A stretch of DNA of 64,000 nucleotides, from NCBI RefSeq assembly GCF_011758655.1, contig NZ_JAAMPA010000002.1, positions 992,001-1,056,000 of the forward strand, given 5' to 3'. Positions 26,247 through 35,076 of the stretch are shown here, one piece after another (the first letter of the stretch is position 1; each line of letters starts with the position of its first letter). The stretch comes from Modestobacter marinus (GTDB taxonomy: Bacteria; Actinomycetota; Actinomycetes; Mycobacteriales; Geodermatophilaceae). The translations under genes were made by a program, and so were the position numbers. Below the pieces are notes generated by a model. It searched no databases and had not been told where the DNA came from. It saw only the letters and a list, made by a program, of their open reading frames with translations.

Positions 26247-26271
26247 GTTTACGGGGTAAGCCCCCGGGCAT
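26247..26271 (+). promoter_or_regulatory. SigF/SigB-type promoter upstream of DUF3618 gene
   Basis: GTTT at 26247-26250 (preceded by G, so GGTTT) and GGGCAT at 26266-26271 are 15 bp apart. This matches the general-stress consensus GTTT-N15-17-GGGTAT of mycobacterial SigF and Streptomyces SigB with one mismatch. The expected start is about 26278, some 34 nt before the first start codon. Confidence 0.5.
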
Positions 26272-26311
26272 GGTGAGGCCACCATCCACGCCCGACACCG
26301 CGGAGTCACAG

Positions 26312-26359
26312 ATGAGCCAGCCCACCACGGGCGCCGGCGTTCGCCGAGCCCCCCGATGA
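26312..26359 (+). CDS. 15-codon ORF translationally coupled to DUF3618 gene
   Basis: ATG at 26312 has GGAG at 26302-26305 and encodes MSQPTTGAGVRRAPR. Its TGA overlaps the ATG of the DUF3618 gene (ATGA). The start resembles the first residues of phage-holin-like membrane proteins that often precede DUF3618 genes in actinomycetes, so it may be the remnant of such a gene or a coupling ORF. Function unproven. Confidence 0.35.
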   Translation: MSQPTTGAGVRRAPR

Positions 26360-27099
26360 CCGGCGCCGACGAGACCGGGTCGGGCCGCCCTGCCGGCGCC
26401 AACGAGCCCGACGCGATCCGTGCCGACATCGAACAGACCCGCGAGCACCTCAGCCGCACGGTCGACGAACTGGGCCACCGGCTCGACGTCCCAGCCCGCG
26501 CCCAGGAGCGCGTCGACCAGGCCAAGAGCTCGGCGCTGGAGACCGCCAACCGGACAAAGGACACCGCCGTCGAGACGTACCGGGAGAACCCGCCGGCCGT
26601 CGTCGGTGGCGGCGTGGCCGTCCTGACCGCGGTCATCGGGTTGCTGACCTGGCGCCGTCGCCGCCGGCGGACCGCCGAGGAACGGGCTGCGGCCAAGCAG
26701 GCCGCCCGTCGGGAGGCTGCGGCCAAGAAGGCGGCCGAGCAGTCGGCCAAGCGCGCCGGCAAGAAGCGGGCGGCGGCCCGCAAGGAGGCCGCCAAGCGCG
26801 CGGAGGCCCGCCGGAAGGCCGCCGCCACCCGCCGGAAGGCCGCCGCCACCCGCCGGAAGGCCGCCGCCACGGCCCTGGCCGCGCGCACGCGCACGGCCAC
26901 GGGCCAGCTGTCCGCGCGGCAGCAGGCCGCCGCGAAGCAGCTGTCCGCGAGCCAGCGGGCCGCCGCCGCCCGTCTCCGGGCCGGCGAGCGCGTCGCGGTG
27001 GCGCAGGTCTCGGCCACCCAGCGGGCCGCCGCCCGGCGCCTGCCTCGCCGTCGCTCCGGCTGGCGGCGGAGGCTGGCCGAGCTGAGCTCCCGCCGGTGA
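26356..27099 (+). CDS. DUF3618 membrane protein with Lys/Ala-rich tail
   Basis: This 247-residue protein starts with a DUF3618 region (DAIRADIEQTREHLSRTVDELGHRLDVPARAQERVD, about residues 20-55), then one transmembrane helix (PPAVVGGGVAVLTAVIGLLTW, about 78-99) and a long, strongly basic, Ala/Lys/Arg helix. The tail includes a tandem AATRRK repeat (three exact 18-bp DNA units around 26818-26868). The tail could bind nucleic acid or cell-wall polymers, but this is speculation. A SigF/SigB-like promoter lies upstream. The start overlaps a 15-codon ORF. A hairpin follows. Confidence 0.8.
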   Translation: MTGADETGSGRPAGANEPDAIRADIEQTREHLSRTVDELGHRLDVPARAQERVDQAKSSALETANRTKDTAVETYRENPPAVVGGGVAVLTAVIGLLTWRRRRRRTAEERAAAKQAARREAAAKKAAEQSAKRAGKKRAAARKEAAKRAEARRKAAATRRKAAATRRKAAATALAARTRTATGQLSARQQAAAKQLSASQRAAAARLRAGERVAVAQVSATQRAAARRLPRRRSGWRRRLAELSSRR

Positions 27100-27117
27100 G
27101 CCCCGTCTGAGCGAACG

Positions 27118-27153
27118 GTCCCCCTGCCGGCCGGTCCCGGCCCGCAGGGGGAC
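27118..27153. terminator. Hairpin after DUF3618 gene
   Basis: GTCCCCCTGC at 27118-27127 pairs exactly with GCAGGGGGAC at 27144-27153; the loop contains a further GGCCGG/CCGGCC stem. Confidence 0.7.
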
Positions 27154-27204
27154 GTCGTAGGTCCACCGATCCACCCGCACGCCCGAGACAAGGGGACCAG
27201 ACCG

Positions 27205-28371
27205 ATGGTCGACAACGGCCGGCCCGGCAGCGCCGTGGACAACATCCGCACGCGGGTGCAGGAGAAGGCCGAACGGCGGGCCGCCATGCGCGCTGCCGAG
27301 GCCCGCGAGGCCGGACGCGACGGCGGGGCCAGCGGCGCCTCCTCCGCGGCCGTCGTCCGCGGCGAGCAGCGGGAGGCCGCCCGCCCGGCGCCGGAGGTGC
27401 CCGAGTCCGAGGAGATGCCGGGCATCCACGCCGACAAGCCCACGGAGATCCCGCCCCGCGGCTGGGTCCAGGTCCTCAAGCGGTCCTGGGCGGAGAACAA
27501 CGCCGACAACATGCCGATCATCGCCGCCGGCGTGGCCTTCTTCGCCTTCCTCTCCATCTTCCCGGCGCTGATCGCCACCATCTCGATCTACGGCCTCGTC
27601 GCCTCCCCCGAGCAGGTCAGCACGCAGATCGAGTCGCTGTCCGACCAGCTCCCGGAGAGCGCGCAGAGCATCCTCACCGAGCAGCTGACCGCCATCACCA
27701 GCAACGCCGGTGGCGCGCTGACCTTCGGGCTGATCGCCTCGGTGCTCGGCGCGCTGTGGACGGCGTCCGGCGGGGTGAACAACCTGGTGAAGGCGGTGAA
27801 CATCGCCTACGACGAGGTCGAGACCCGCAACTTCCTCAAGCTCCGCGCGCTGTCCCTGGCGCTCACCCTGGGCGCGATCGTGTTCGTGCTGCTCACCTTC
27901 GCGCTCATCGCCGTGGTCCCGGTCGTGCTCGACGTCCTGCCCCTGGGCGGCGTCGGCACGGTCCTCGCCCAGGTCGTGCGCTGGGTGCTCCTGCTGGCCG
28001 TGGTGATCGGCTCGCTGGCCGTCGTGTACCGGGTCGCCCCGGACCGGGACGCCCCGAAGCTCCGCTGGGTGAGCCTCGGGTCGTTGGTGGTCACCGTCGT
28101 CTGGGCGGTCGTCAGCGTCGCGTTCAGCTTCTACGTCAACAACTTCGGCAGCTACAACGAGACCTACGGGGCCATCGCCGGCGTCATCGTGCTGATGCTG
28201 TGGCTGTACCTGACCTGCTACCTGGTGCTGCTGGGCGCGGAGATCAACGCCGAGACCGAGCACCAGACGGCCAAGGACACCACGCAGGGCGAGCCGCAGC
28301 CCATGGGCAAGCGGGACGCCGTGGTCGCCGACGAGGTGCCCGACCCACCCGTGCCGGCCAAGTCCAAGTGA
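27205..28371 (+). CDS. YihY/BrkB-family inner membrane protein
   Basis: This 388-residue protein has a 90-residue charged N-terminal region and about six transmembrane helices (from NNADNMPIIAAGVAFFAFLSIFPALIA onward). The YihY signature includes AAGVAFFAFLSIFPAL, 'LGALWTASGGVNNLVKAVNIAYDE' and a C-terminal IVLMLWLYLTCYLVLLGAEINAE. The role is unclear; the family is no longer regarded as RNase BN. AAGGGGA lies 9 nt before the ATG. It follows the DUF3618 gene in the same direction but beyond a hairpin, and is convergent with gcvT with only 16 bp between stops. Confidence 0.88.
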   Translation: MVDNGRPGSAVDNIRTRVQEKAERRAAMRAAEAREAGRDGGASGASSAAVVRGEQREAARPAPEVPESEEMPGIHADKPTEIPPRGWVQVLKRSWAENNADNMPIIAAGVAFFAFLSIFPALIATISIYGLVASPEQVSTQIESLSDQLPESAQSILTEQLTAITSNAGGALTFGLIASVLGALWTASGGVNNLVKAVNIAYDEVETRNFLKLRALSLALTLGAIVFVLLTFALIAVVPVVLDVLPLGGVGTVLAQVVRWVLLLAVVIGSLAVVYRVAPDRDAPKLRWVSLGSLVVTVVWAVVSVAFSFYVNNFGSYNETYGAIAGVIVLMLWLYLTCYLVLLGAEINAETEHQTAKDTTQGEPQPMGKRDAVVADEVPDPPVPAKSK

Positions 28372-28387
28372 CCGGCCCGCGGGTGGC

Positions 28388-29506
28388 TCAGCGCACGTGC
28401 GAGGCGACGAACGGCGGCCGGCGGACGACGACCGCCTGAGGCCGTCCCCGGACGTCGACCGCGACCTCCGCCCCCTCGGCGACCCCGGCGGACCGGTCCA
28501 GCAGAGCCAGGGCGATCCCGGTCCGCAGGGTCGGGGAGAACGTGCCGCTGGTGACCTCGCCGATCCGCGAGCCGTCGGTGCCGAGCACCACCATTCCGGG
28601 CCGGGGGATGCCGCGGCCGGGTGCCTGCAGCCCCCACAGCTGACGGGCCGGGCCGGCCTCCTTCTCCGCCAGCAGCGCCTCGCGCCCCCAGAACGCGCTC
28701 TTGCCCCAGCCCACGGCCCACCCGGACCGCGCCTGGTTGGGGGTGATGTCCCGGGACAGCTCGTGGCCGTGCAGCGGGTACCCCATCTCGGTGCGCAGCG
28801 TGTCCCGGGCGCCGAGCCCGCACGGGCGGATCTGCTCGGGTACGCCGGCGGCCAGCAGGGCGTCCCACAGCTGCCCGGCCCGCTCCGCGGCGACCAGCAG
28901 CTCGTACCCGTGCTCGCCGGTGTACCCGGTGCGGCACACGGTGATCTCGTCGCCACCGGAGCCGGGCGTCTCGGCGAACGACATGTACGGCAGCTCACCG
29001 GGCAGGCCGACGGCGGCCAGCACCTCGGGTGAGCGCGGTCCCTGCAGGGCCAGCACGGCGACCTCGGTGTGCCGGTCGGTGACGGTGACCCCCGCCGGCG
29101 CCTCGGCCGAGAGCCGGGCCAGCACGTCGGCCGCGTTCGCCGCGTTGGGCACGAGCAGCACGTCGTCCGGCCCGTGCAGGTAGGCGATCAGGTCGTCGAC
29201 CACGCCGCCGGCCTGCGGCTGGCCGTCGGCGACACAGCACAGCGTGTACTGGGCCTGCCCGGGGCCGATCTTGCCCAGGTCGTTGGTCAGGCAGGAGTTC
29301 ACGAAGTCCGCGGCCCCCGGGCCACGCACCGTCGCGGTGCCCAGGTGCGAGACGTCGAACAGCCCGACACCCTCCCGGACCGCGGTGTGCTCGGCCAGCA
29401 CGCCGCCACCGGTGTACTCGATCGGCATGGACCAGCCGCCGAAGTCGGCGAACTTGGCGCCCGCGGCGACGTGACGGTCCTGCAGGGGCGAGGTCAGGGG
29501 GCTCAC
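28388..29506 (-). CDS. gcvT: Glycine cleavage system aminomethyltransferase (T protein)
   Basis: This 372-residue tetrahydrofolate-dependent T protein releases ammonia from the aminomethyl-lipoyl arm of the H protein and forms methylene-THF. Motifs: [13 protein letters not shown] near the N-terminus, '[13 protein letters not shown]', [26 protein letters not shown] and the [18 protein letters not shown] segment. GTG 29506 is 7 nt after the -10 box TAGCGT (29514-29519, minus strand) and lacks a ribosome-binding site. The 68-bp gap to divergent pepA therefore holds two leaderless promoters. No gcvH or gcvP is in the window. The order beside pepA matches Rv2211c. Confidence 0.94.
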   Translation of the reverse strand: MSPLTSPLQDRHVAAGAKFADFGGWSMPIEYTGGGVLAEHTAVREGVGLFDVSHLGTATVRGPGAADFVNSCLTNDLGKIGPGQAQYTLCCVADGQPQAGGVVDDLIAYLHGPDDVLLVPNAANAADVLARLSAEAPAGVTVTDRHTEVAVLALQGPRSPEVLAAVGLPGELPYMSFAETPGSGGDEITVCRTGYTGEHGYELLVAAERAGQLWDALLAAGVPEQIRPCGLGARDTLRTEMGYPLHGHELSRDITPNQARSGWAVGWGKSAFWGREALLAEKEAGPARQLWGLQAPGRGIPRPGMVVLGTDGSRIGEVTSGTFSPTLRTGIALALLDRSAGVAEGAEVAVDVRGRPQAVVVRRPPFVASHVR

Positions 29507-29574
29507 CGCCAGCACGCTAGTGGTCGGGACCTGCCGGTCGTACGCCGTCCTCACCACCTCCTTACGATCGACGG
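29507..29574. promoter_or_regulatory. Compact divergent promoter region for gcvT and pepA
   Basis: Within 68 bp there are two outward -10 boxes: TAGCGT on the minus strand (29514-29519) ending 7 nt before the gcvT GTG, and TACGAT on the plus strand (29563-29568) ending 6 nt before the pepA GTG. Neither gene has room for a leader. Confidence 0.6.
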
Positions 29575-31092
29575 GTGCCGCCTACGATCTCCGCCACCGA
29601 CCGCCCGCTCGAGAAGCTGACCGCCGACGCCGTCGTCGTCGGTGTCGGCAAGGGCCCGGCCGGCCTGCTGTCCACGCCCGGCGCCGACGCGGTCGACCGG
29701 CTCCTCGGTGGCCGGCTCCTCGCCGCGCTGGCCGACCTCGGCGCCCGCGGGGCCGAGGACGAGGTCACCAAGCTGCCCACCTTCGGCCAGGGCCCGTTCC
29801 CGGTCGTGGCCGTGGCCGGGCTGGGTGCCCCGCAGGCCGACGGCTCGTACCCGGCGGAGGCGGTCCGCCGCGCCGCGGGTGCCGCCAGCCGCGCACTGAC
29901 CGGCCGCAGCTCCCTGGTCAGCCTGCTCGCCGCCGTGGGCGGCGCGCCGGACGCCGACCGGCTGCACGCCGTCGGCGAGGGCTCGCTGCTGGGCGCGTAC
30001 GAGTTCACCGCCTACAAGTCCGACCTCCCGGCCGACCGTCCCACCCCGCCGTCGGCGGTGGAGCTCGTCGTGCCCGACGCCGGCGCCGCCAAGGCGCCGC
30101 TGGCCCGCGTGCGCGCGGTCGCCGACGCCGTCGCCCTGGTCCGCGACCTGGTCAACTCCCCGCCGAACGACCTGTACCCGGCCGAGCTCGCCGCGCGTGG
30201 CGCGGCCGCAGGCAAGAAGGCCGGGCTGTCGGTCGAGGTGCTCGACGAGAAGGCCCTGTCGGCCGGCGGGTACGGGGGCATCCTCGCCGTCGGCGGCGGT
30301 TCGGCGCGCGGCCCGCGGCTGCTGCGCCTGGAGTACAAGGGCAAGAAGGCCAGGACGAGCGTCGCGCTGGTCGGCAAGGGCATCACCTTCGACAGCGGCG
30401 GCATCTCGATCAAGCCCGCCGCCAAGATGGAGGACATGAAGAGCGACATGGCCGGCGCCGCGGCCGTGATCGCCACCGTCTGCCTGGTCGCCGAGCTCGG
30501 CCTCCCCGTCGACGTGACCGCCACCGTGCCGATCGCCGAGAACATGCCCAGTGGCACCGCCTACCGCCCGGCCGACGTGGTCACCTTCCGCAACGGCAGG
30601 AAGGCGGAGATCACCAACACCGACGCCGAGGGCCGCGTGGTGCTCGCCGACGCCATCTGCCGCGCCGTCGAGGACTCCCCCGCCCACCTGCTGGAGACCT
30701 CCACGCTGACCGGTGCGCAGCTGGTCGCCCTGGGCACCCGCACCGCCGGCGTGATGGGCAGCGACGACCTGCGGGACGCCGTCGTGGCGGCCAGCCTGCG
30801 CAGCGGGGAGCCGATGTGGGCGATGCCGCTGCCACCGGAGCTGCGGCGCGGGCTGGACTCCCCGATCGCGGACCTGGTGAACGCCAACGCCGACCGGATG
30901 GGCGGGATGCTGGTGGGCGGGCACTTCCTGTCCGAGTTCGTCCCCGCCGGCCTGCCCTGGGCGCACATCGACGTCGCCGGCCCGGCGTACAACACCGGGT
31001 CCCCGTGGGGCTACACGCCCAAGGGCGGCACCGGCGTCCCGGTCCGCACCCTGCTCGCCACGATCGAGGACCTCATCGCCGACGCCGGCTGA
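29575..31092 (+). CDS. pepA: Leucyl aminopeptidase (M17)
   Basis: This 505-residue cytosolic metallo-aminopeptidase removes N-terminal residues from peptides. The M17 signature [14 protein letters not shown] is present, with metal ligands in [16 protein letters not shown] (Lys and Asp), [10 protein letters not shown] and the catalytic Arg in the DAEGR motif. The C-terminal domain is full length. GTG 29575 follows -10 box TACGAT by 6 nt and is probably leaderless. A GC-rich hairpin lies 15 bp beyond the stop. The position next to gcvT matches mycobacterial pepB (Rv2213). Confidence 0.95.
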   Translation: MPPTISATDRPLEKLTADAVVVGVGKGPAGLLSTPGADAVDRLLGGRLLAALADLGARGAEDEVTKLPTFGQGPFPVVAVAGLGAPQADGSYPAEAVRRAAGAASRALTGRSSLVSLLAAVGGAPDADRLHAVGEGSLLGAYEFTAYKSDLPADRPTPPSAVELVVPDAGAAKAPLARVRAVADAVALVRDLVNSPPNDLYPAELAARGAAAGKKAGLSVEVLDEKALSAGGYGGILAVGGGSARGPRLLRLEYKGKKARTSVALVGKGITFDSGGISIKPAAKMEDMKSDMAGAAAVIATVCLVAELGLPVDVTATVPIAENMPSGTAYRPADVVTFRNGRKAEITNTDAEGRVVLADAICRAVEDSPAHLLETSTLTGAQLVALGTRTAGVMGSDDLRDAVVAASLRSGEPMWAMPLPPELRRGLDSPIADLVNANADRMGGMLVGGHFLSEFVPAGLPWAHIDVAGPAYNTGSPWGYTPKGGTGVPVRTLLATIEDLIADAG

Positions 31093-31106
31093 CCGACCCT
31101 GCGCAG

Positions 31107-31141
31107 GCGGGCCCCGGCGAGCACCATCGCCAGGGGCCCGC
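31107..31141. terminator. Hairpin between pepA and opposing small gene
   Basis: GCGGGCCCC at 31107-31115 pairs exactly with GGGGCCCGC at 31133-31141, with additional GCGA/TCGC pairing inside; it serves two convergent genes. Confidence 0.7.
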
Positions 31142-31160
31142 CCGCCCGGCGGGGCCCCCG

Positions 31161-31520
31161 CTACAGCTTGTCGTCGTCCCGCTGCCGGGAGCTCCAGTCG
31201 CGCATGCGCTGGGGATAGCCGGTGATCTGCGCGTCGTAGACCGGGACGGCGAGGTCCCGGGACAGCCTGCGGGCGGTCTCCGGGCCGTCGATCCGCCGAC
31301 GCGTCCACTCCCCGTCGGCGGCGACCAGCAGGATCGTCGTCTCGGTCACCGCGGTGCGGGGCTCGACGTAGCCCTCGACGCCCCGCCGGGTGGCGACGAA
31401 CTGCTCCAGGTGGCTCAGGTCCGCCGACCCGGACGCGCGGTCGAGCGTGCCGCGCCGGCCACGGCCGGCCGCTCCGGCTCCCCTGCCCCCGCGCCCCCGC
31501 AACCGGTCGATCAGCCCCAT
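31161..31520 (-). CDS. Conserved hypothetical actinobacterial protein (119 aa)
   Basis: This 119-residue protein has a basic Gly/Arg-rich N-terminus (MGLIDRLRGRGGRG) and a compact core: LSHLEQFVATRRGVEGYVEPRTAVTETTILLVAADGEWTRRRI then the Pro/Tyr-rich segment VPVYDAQITGYPQRMRDW. Close relatives between pepA and lpdA-type genes occur throughout actinomycetes and are sometimes labelled oxidoreductase without support. Function unknown. GGAGG precedes the ATG; the 65 codons upstream that are also open lack such a signal. It ends in TAG. Confidence 0.78.
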   Translation of the reverse strand: MGLIDRLRGRGGRGAGAAGRGRRGTLDRASGSADLSHLEQFVATRRGVEGYVEPRTAVTETTILLVAADGEWTRRRIDGPETARRLSRDLAVPVYDAQITGYPQRMRDWSSRQRDDDKL

Positions 31521-31680
31521 CGCACTGCCTCCGTCCTCGCCGGCCACGGACTGCACCGCGACGCCATTGCACGGAGCAACGGAGCATCCGAACGCGCCGT
31601 TCCCGGGAGTGGCAGGATGGGCACGCGCAGGATCGACGTGCCCGGAGAAGCTCCGGGCCACCCAGCACTGAGGAGCAGCC

Positions 31681-33063
31681 GTGAGCGCACCGACCACCCC
31701 CGCTGACCTGGTCATCCTCGGTGGTGGCTCGGGTGGCTATGCCGCCGCACTCCGGGCCGCCGAGCTGGGCATGTCCGTCGTCCTGATCGAGCGCGACAAG
31801 GTGGGCGGCACCTGCCTGCACCGCGGCTGCATCCCCACCAAGGCCCTGCTGCACACCGCCGAGGTCGCCGACAACGCCCGCGAGGGCGAGCAGTTCGGCG
31901 TCAAGTCGACCCTCTCGGGCATCGACATGGACGGGGTGAACGCCTACAAGGACGGCGTCATCTCCAAGAACCACAAGGGCCTGCAGGGCCTGATCAAGAG
32001 CCGCGGCATCAACTACGTCAGCGGCGAGGGCCGGCTGGTCTCCCCGACCGCCGTCCAGGTCGGCGACCAGACCTTCGAGGGCAAGCACGTGCTGCTGGCC
32101 ACCGGGTCCTACGCCCGCTCCCTGCCCGGCATCGAGATCGACGGCACCAAGGTCATCACCAGCGACCACGCGCTGAAGCTCGACCGGGTACCGACCTCGG
32201 CGATCATCCTCGGCGGCGGCGTGATCGGCTGCGAGTTCGCCAGCGCCTGGAAGTCCTTCGGCGTCGACGTGACCATCGTCGAGGGCCTGCCGCACCTCGT
32301 CCCGCTGGAGGACGAGTCGTCCTCCAAGCTGCTGGAGCGCGCCTTCCGCCGCCGCAAGATCGACTTCTCCCTGGGCAGCCGGGTGGCCGGCGTGCAGACC
32401 ACCGCCGACGGCGTGAAGGTCTCCCTGGAGAACGGCAAGGACTACGAGGCCGAGCTCGTGCTCGTCGCCGTCGGCCGCGGCCCGGTGAGCGAGGGCCTGG
32501 GCTACGAGGAGGCCGGCGTCGCCATGGAGCGCGGCTACGTCCTGGTCGACGAGTACTGCCAGACCAACGTGCCGACGATCTCCGCCGTCGGCGACCTGAT
32601 CCCCACCCTCCAGCTGGCCCACGTGGGCTTCGGCGAGGGGATCCTGGTGGCCGAGCGCCTCGCCGGCCTGCCGGTCGTGCCGATCGACTACGCGGGCGTC
32701 CCGCGCGTCACCTACTCCGAGCCCGAGGTCGCCTCCGTCGGCCTGACCGAGGCCCAGGCGAAGGAGAAGCACGGCGAGGTCGAGGTCGCCACCTACGACC
32801 TGGCCGGCAACGGCCGGGCCGCGATCCTGAAGACGGCCGGGGCGGTCAAGCTGATCCGCGTCGCCGGGAACGGGTCGGTCGTCGGGGTGCACATGGTCGG
32901 CAGCCGGGTGGGCGACATGATCGCCGAGGCCCAGCTGGTCTACAACTGGGAGGCCCTGCCGGAGGAGGTCGCCCAGCTGATCCACCCGCACCCGACGCTG
33001 AGCGAGGCCCTCGGCGAGGCGGCGCTGGTCCTGGCCGGCAAGCCGCTGCACGCGCACAGCTGA
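31681..33063 (+). CDS. lpdA: Dihydrolipoyl dehydrogenase (E3)
   Basis: This 460-residue FAD enzyme reoxidises dihydrolipoamide with NAD+ for 2-oxoacid dehydrogenases and the glycine cleavage system. It has the N-terminal FAD motif LVILGGGSGGYAAA, the redox disulfide GGTCLHRGCIPTK (C45, C50), the NAD motif AIILGGGVIGCEFAS, and the C-terminal His-Glu pair in LIHPHPTLSEALGEA. The GTG follows GAGGAGC. The E2 gene follows after 81 bp on the same strand, so E3-E2 are likely co-transcribed. This is the standalone E3 without a fused lipoyl domain. Confidence 0.95.
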   Translation: MSAPTTPADLVILGGGSGGYAAALRAAELGMSVVLIERDKVGGTCLHRGCIPTKALLHTAEVADNAREGEQFGVKSTLSGIDMDGVNAYKDGVISKNHKGLQGLIKSRGINYVSGEGRLVSPTAVQVGDQTFEGKHVLLATGSYARSLPGIEIDGTKVITSDHALKLDRVPTSAIILGGGVIGCEFASAWKSFGVDVTIVEGLPHLVPLEDESSSKLLERAFRRRKIDFSLGSRVAGVQTTADGVKVSLENGKDYEAELVLVAVGRGPVSEGLGYEEAGVAMERGYVLVDEYCQTNVPTISAVGDLIPTLQLAHVGFGEGILVAERLAGLPVVPIDYAGVPRVTYSEPEVASVGLTEAQAKEKHGEVEVATYDLAGNGRAAILKTAGAVKLIRVAGNGSVVGVHMVGSRVGDMIAEAQLVYNWEALPEEVAQLIHPHPTLSEALGEAALVLAGKPLHAHS

Positions 33064-33144
33064 CGCACCACCCGCTCGGCACCACCTGCCCGACCAGCAC
33101 CATCCGTTCAACACCACCCCACGACCTGAGGAGACCTGCCTTCG

Positions 33145-34989
33145 ATGCCGACGTCCGTCACCATGCCCGCCCTGGGCGAGAGCGTCACCGAGGGCACGGT
33201 CACCCGCTGGCTGAAGCAGGAGGGTGAGCAGGTCGAGGTCGACGAGCCCCTCCTGGAGGTGTCCACCGACAAGGTGGACACCGAGATCCCCTCTCCGGCG
33301 GCCGGGGTGCTCACCAAGATCGTCGTCGCCGAGGACGAGACCGTGGAGGTCGGCGCCGAGCTGGCGGTGATCGGTGGCGGGGACGACGGCGACGCCGGCG
33401 CCCCGGCCGAGGAGGCCCCTGCGCAGGAGTCCCCGGCCGAGGATGAGCCCGCCCAGGAGGAGCCCGCCGAGGAGGCACCTGCCGAGCAGGCGGCCCCCGC
33501 GGCAGCCGAGCAGGACGGCGACTCCGGCGGCGACGGTGGCGGCGAGGGCACGTCGGTGACGATGCCGGCGCTGGGCGAGAGCGTCACCGAGGGCACGGTC
33601 ACCCGCTGGCTGAAGCAGGAGGGCGACCAGGTCGAGGTCGACGAGCCCCTCCTGGAGGTCTCCACCGACAAGGTGGACACCGAGATCCCCTCCCCCGTCG
33701 CGGGTGTGCTCACCAAGATCGTGGTGGCCGAGGACGAGACCGTGGAGGTCGGCGCCGAGCTGGCCGTCATCGGTGGCTCGGGTGGCGGTGCCGCGAAGGC
33801 CGAGTCCGCGCCGAAGGCGGAGCCCGCACCCAAGGCAGAGCCCGCCCCGAAGCCGGAGGAGCCGAAGGCCGAGGCGGCGCCGAAGGCCGACCAGCCGACC
33901 CCGGCCGAGGCCAACACCGACAGCGGCCAGCCCGGCGCGGACTACGGCTCGGGCGGGACCATGCCGACCCAGTCGCCCACCGACCAGCCCTCCCCCGCGG
34001 AGGCCGTCGCCCCGGCTTCCAAGCCCGCGCCCGCCTCGGCACCCGACGGCGGCGGCGCCTACGTCACCCCGCTGGTCCGCCGGCTGGCTGCCGAGCAGGG
34101 CGTCGACCTGGCCTCGGTCACCGGCACCGGTGTCGGCGGCCGGATCCGCAAGCAGGACGTCCTCGCGGCGGCGGAGGAGTCCAAGAAGCCGGCCGCTGCC
34201 CCGGCCGCCGCTTCCTCCGGCGGTGCCCGCACCCCCTCGCCGGCCGCGACACCGGACTCCTCGCTCCGCGGCAACACGGAGAAGCTGTCCCGGCTGCGCA
34301 CCGTCATCGCCAAGCGGATGGTCGAGTCGCTGCAGATCAGCGCGCAGCTCACCACCGTGGTCGAGGCGGACGTCACCCGGATCGCGAACCTGCGCAACCA
34401 GGTGAAGAACGACTTCGCCGCCCGCGAGGGCGTCAAGCTGTCGTTCCTGCCGTTCTTCGCCAAGGCCGCGGTCGAGGCCCTGAAGGCGCACCCGGTGGTG
34501 AACTCCTCGGTCGACCTGGAGGCCGGGACGGTCACCTACCACGACGCCGAGAACCTGGGCATCGCCGTGGACACCGAGCGCGGCCTGCTGGTGCCGGTCA
34601 TCCGCGGTGCCGGTGACCTGAACGTGCCCGGCATCGCCCGGAAGATCGCCGACCTCGCCGAGCGGACCCGCACCAACAAGGTCACGCCGGACGAGCTGGG
34701 TGGCGGCACGTTCACGCTGACCAACACCGGCAGCCGGGGCGCCCTGTTCGACACCCCGATCATCAACCAGCCCCAGGTCGCCATCCTGGGCGTCGGTTCG
34801 GTGGTGAAGCGCCCCGTGGTGGTGCAGGACCCGGAGCTCGGCGAGGTGATCGCCGTCCGGTCGATGGTCTACCTCGCCCTGAGCTACGACCACCGGATCG
34901 TCGACGGCGCCGACGCCGCCCGGTTCCTCACCACGGTGCGGGAGCGGCTCGAGGGCGGGCAGTTCCAGGGCGACCTGGGCATCTCCTGA
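33145..34989 (+). CDS. sucB: 2-oxoacid dehydrogenase E2 acyltransferase with two lipoyl domains (SucB/DlaT)
   Basis: This 614-residue E2 carries two lipoyl domains (residues about 1-77 with K43, and 134-210 with K176, both in the DKVD context), Ala/Pro/Lys linkers, a peripheral subunit-binding domain ([17 protein letters not shown] onward, about 306-342) and the catalytic acyltransferase core with [16 protein letters not shown] near 580. In actinobacteria this protein serves pyruvate dehydrogenase, and is often annotated as the succinyltransferase, so the acyl specificity is not fixed by sequence. GAGGAGA lies 12 nt upstream of the ATG. lpdA is directly upstream and lipA/lipB, which install its cofactor, are downstream. 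The two lipoyl domains are nearly identical in DNA. Confidence 0.93.
   Translation: MPTSVTMPALGESVTEGTVTRWLKQEGEQVEVDEPLLEVSTDKVDTEIPSPAAGVLTKIVVAEDETVEVGAELAVIGGGDDGDAGAPAEEAPAQESPAEDEPAQEEPAEEAPAEQAAPAAAEQDGDSGGDGGGEGTSVTMPALGESVTEGTVTRWLKQEGDQVEVDEPLLEVSTDKVDTEIPSPVAGVLTKIVVAEDETVEVGAELAVIGGSGGGAAKAESAPKAEPAPKAEPAPKPEEPKAEAAPKADQPTPAEANTDSGQPGADYGSGGTMPTQSPTDQPSPAEAVAPASKPAPASAPDGGGAYVTPLVRRLAAEQGVDLASVTGTGVGGRIRKQDVLAAAEESKKPAAAPAAASSGGARTPSPAATPDSSLRGNTEKLSRLRTVIAKRMVESLQISAQLTTVVEADVTRIANLRNQVKNDFAAREGVKLSFLPFFAKAAVEALKAHPVVNSSVDLEAGTVTYHDAENLGIAVDTERGLLVPVIRGAGDLNVPGIARKIADLAERTRTNKVTPDELGGGTFTLTNTGSRGALFDTPIINQPQVAILGVGSVVKRPVVVQDPELGEVIAVRSMVYLALSYDHRIVDGADAARFLTTVRERLEGGQFQGDLGIS
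33151..33780. repeat. Direct repeat of about 230 bp inside sucB (lipoyl domains 1 and 2)
   Basis: Segments starting at 33151 and 33550 (offset 399 bp) align without gaps for roughly 230 bp. I count about 18 differences, nearly all at third codon positions, including a run of more than 50 identical bases around CTGGGCGAGAGCGTCACC. Confidence 0.85.
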
Positions 34990-34998
34990 TCCAGCGAT

Positions 34999-35028
34999 GA
35001 AGGGCCCCGGCTCCGGCCGGGGCCCTTC
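34999..35028. terminator. 12-bp perfect hairpin after sucB
   Basis: GAAGGGCCCCGG at 34999-35010 pairs exactly with CCGGGGCCCTTC at 35017-35028 around a 6-nt loop, 10 bp after the stop. Confidence 0.8.
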
Positions 35029-35076
35029 GTCGTCTCCCCCGGTGCTGGTCTGCGCGCTGATCTGAAGGAGCACTCG

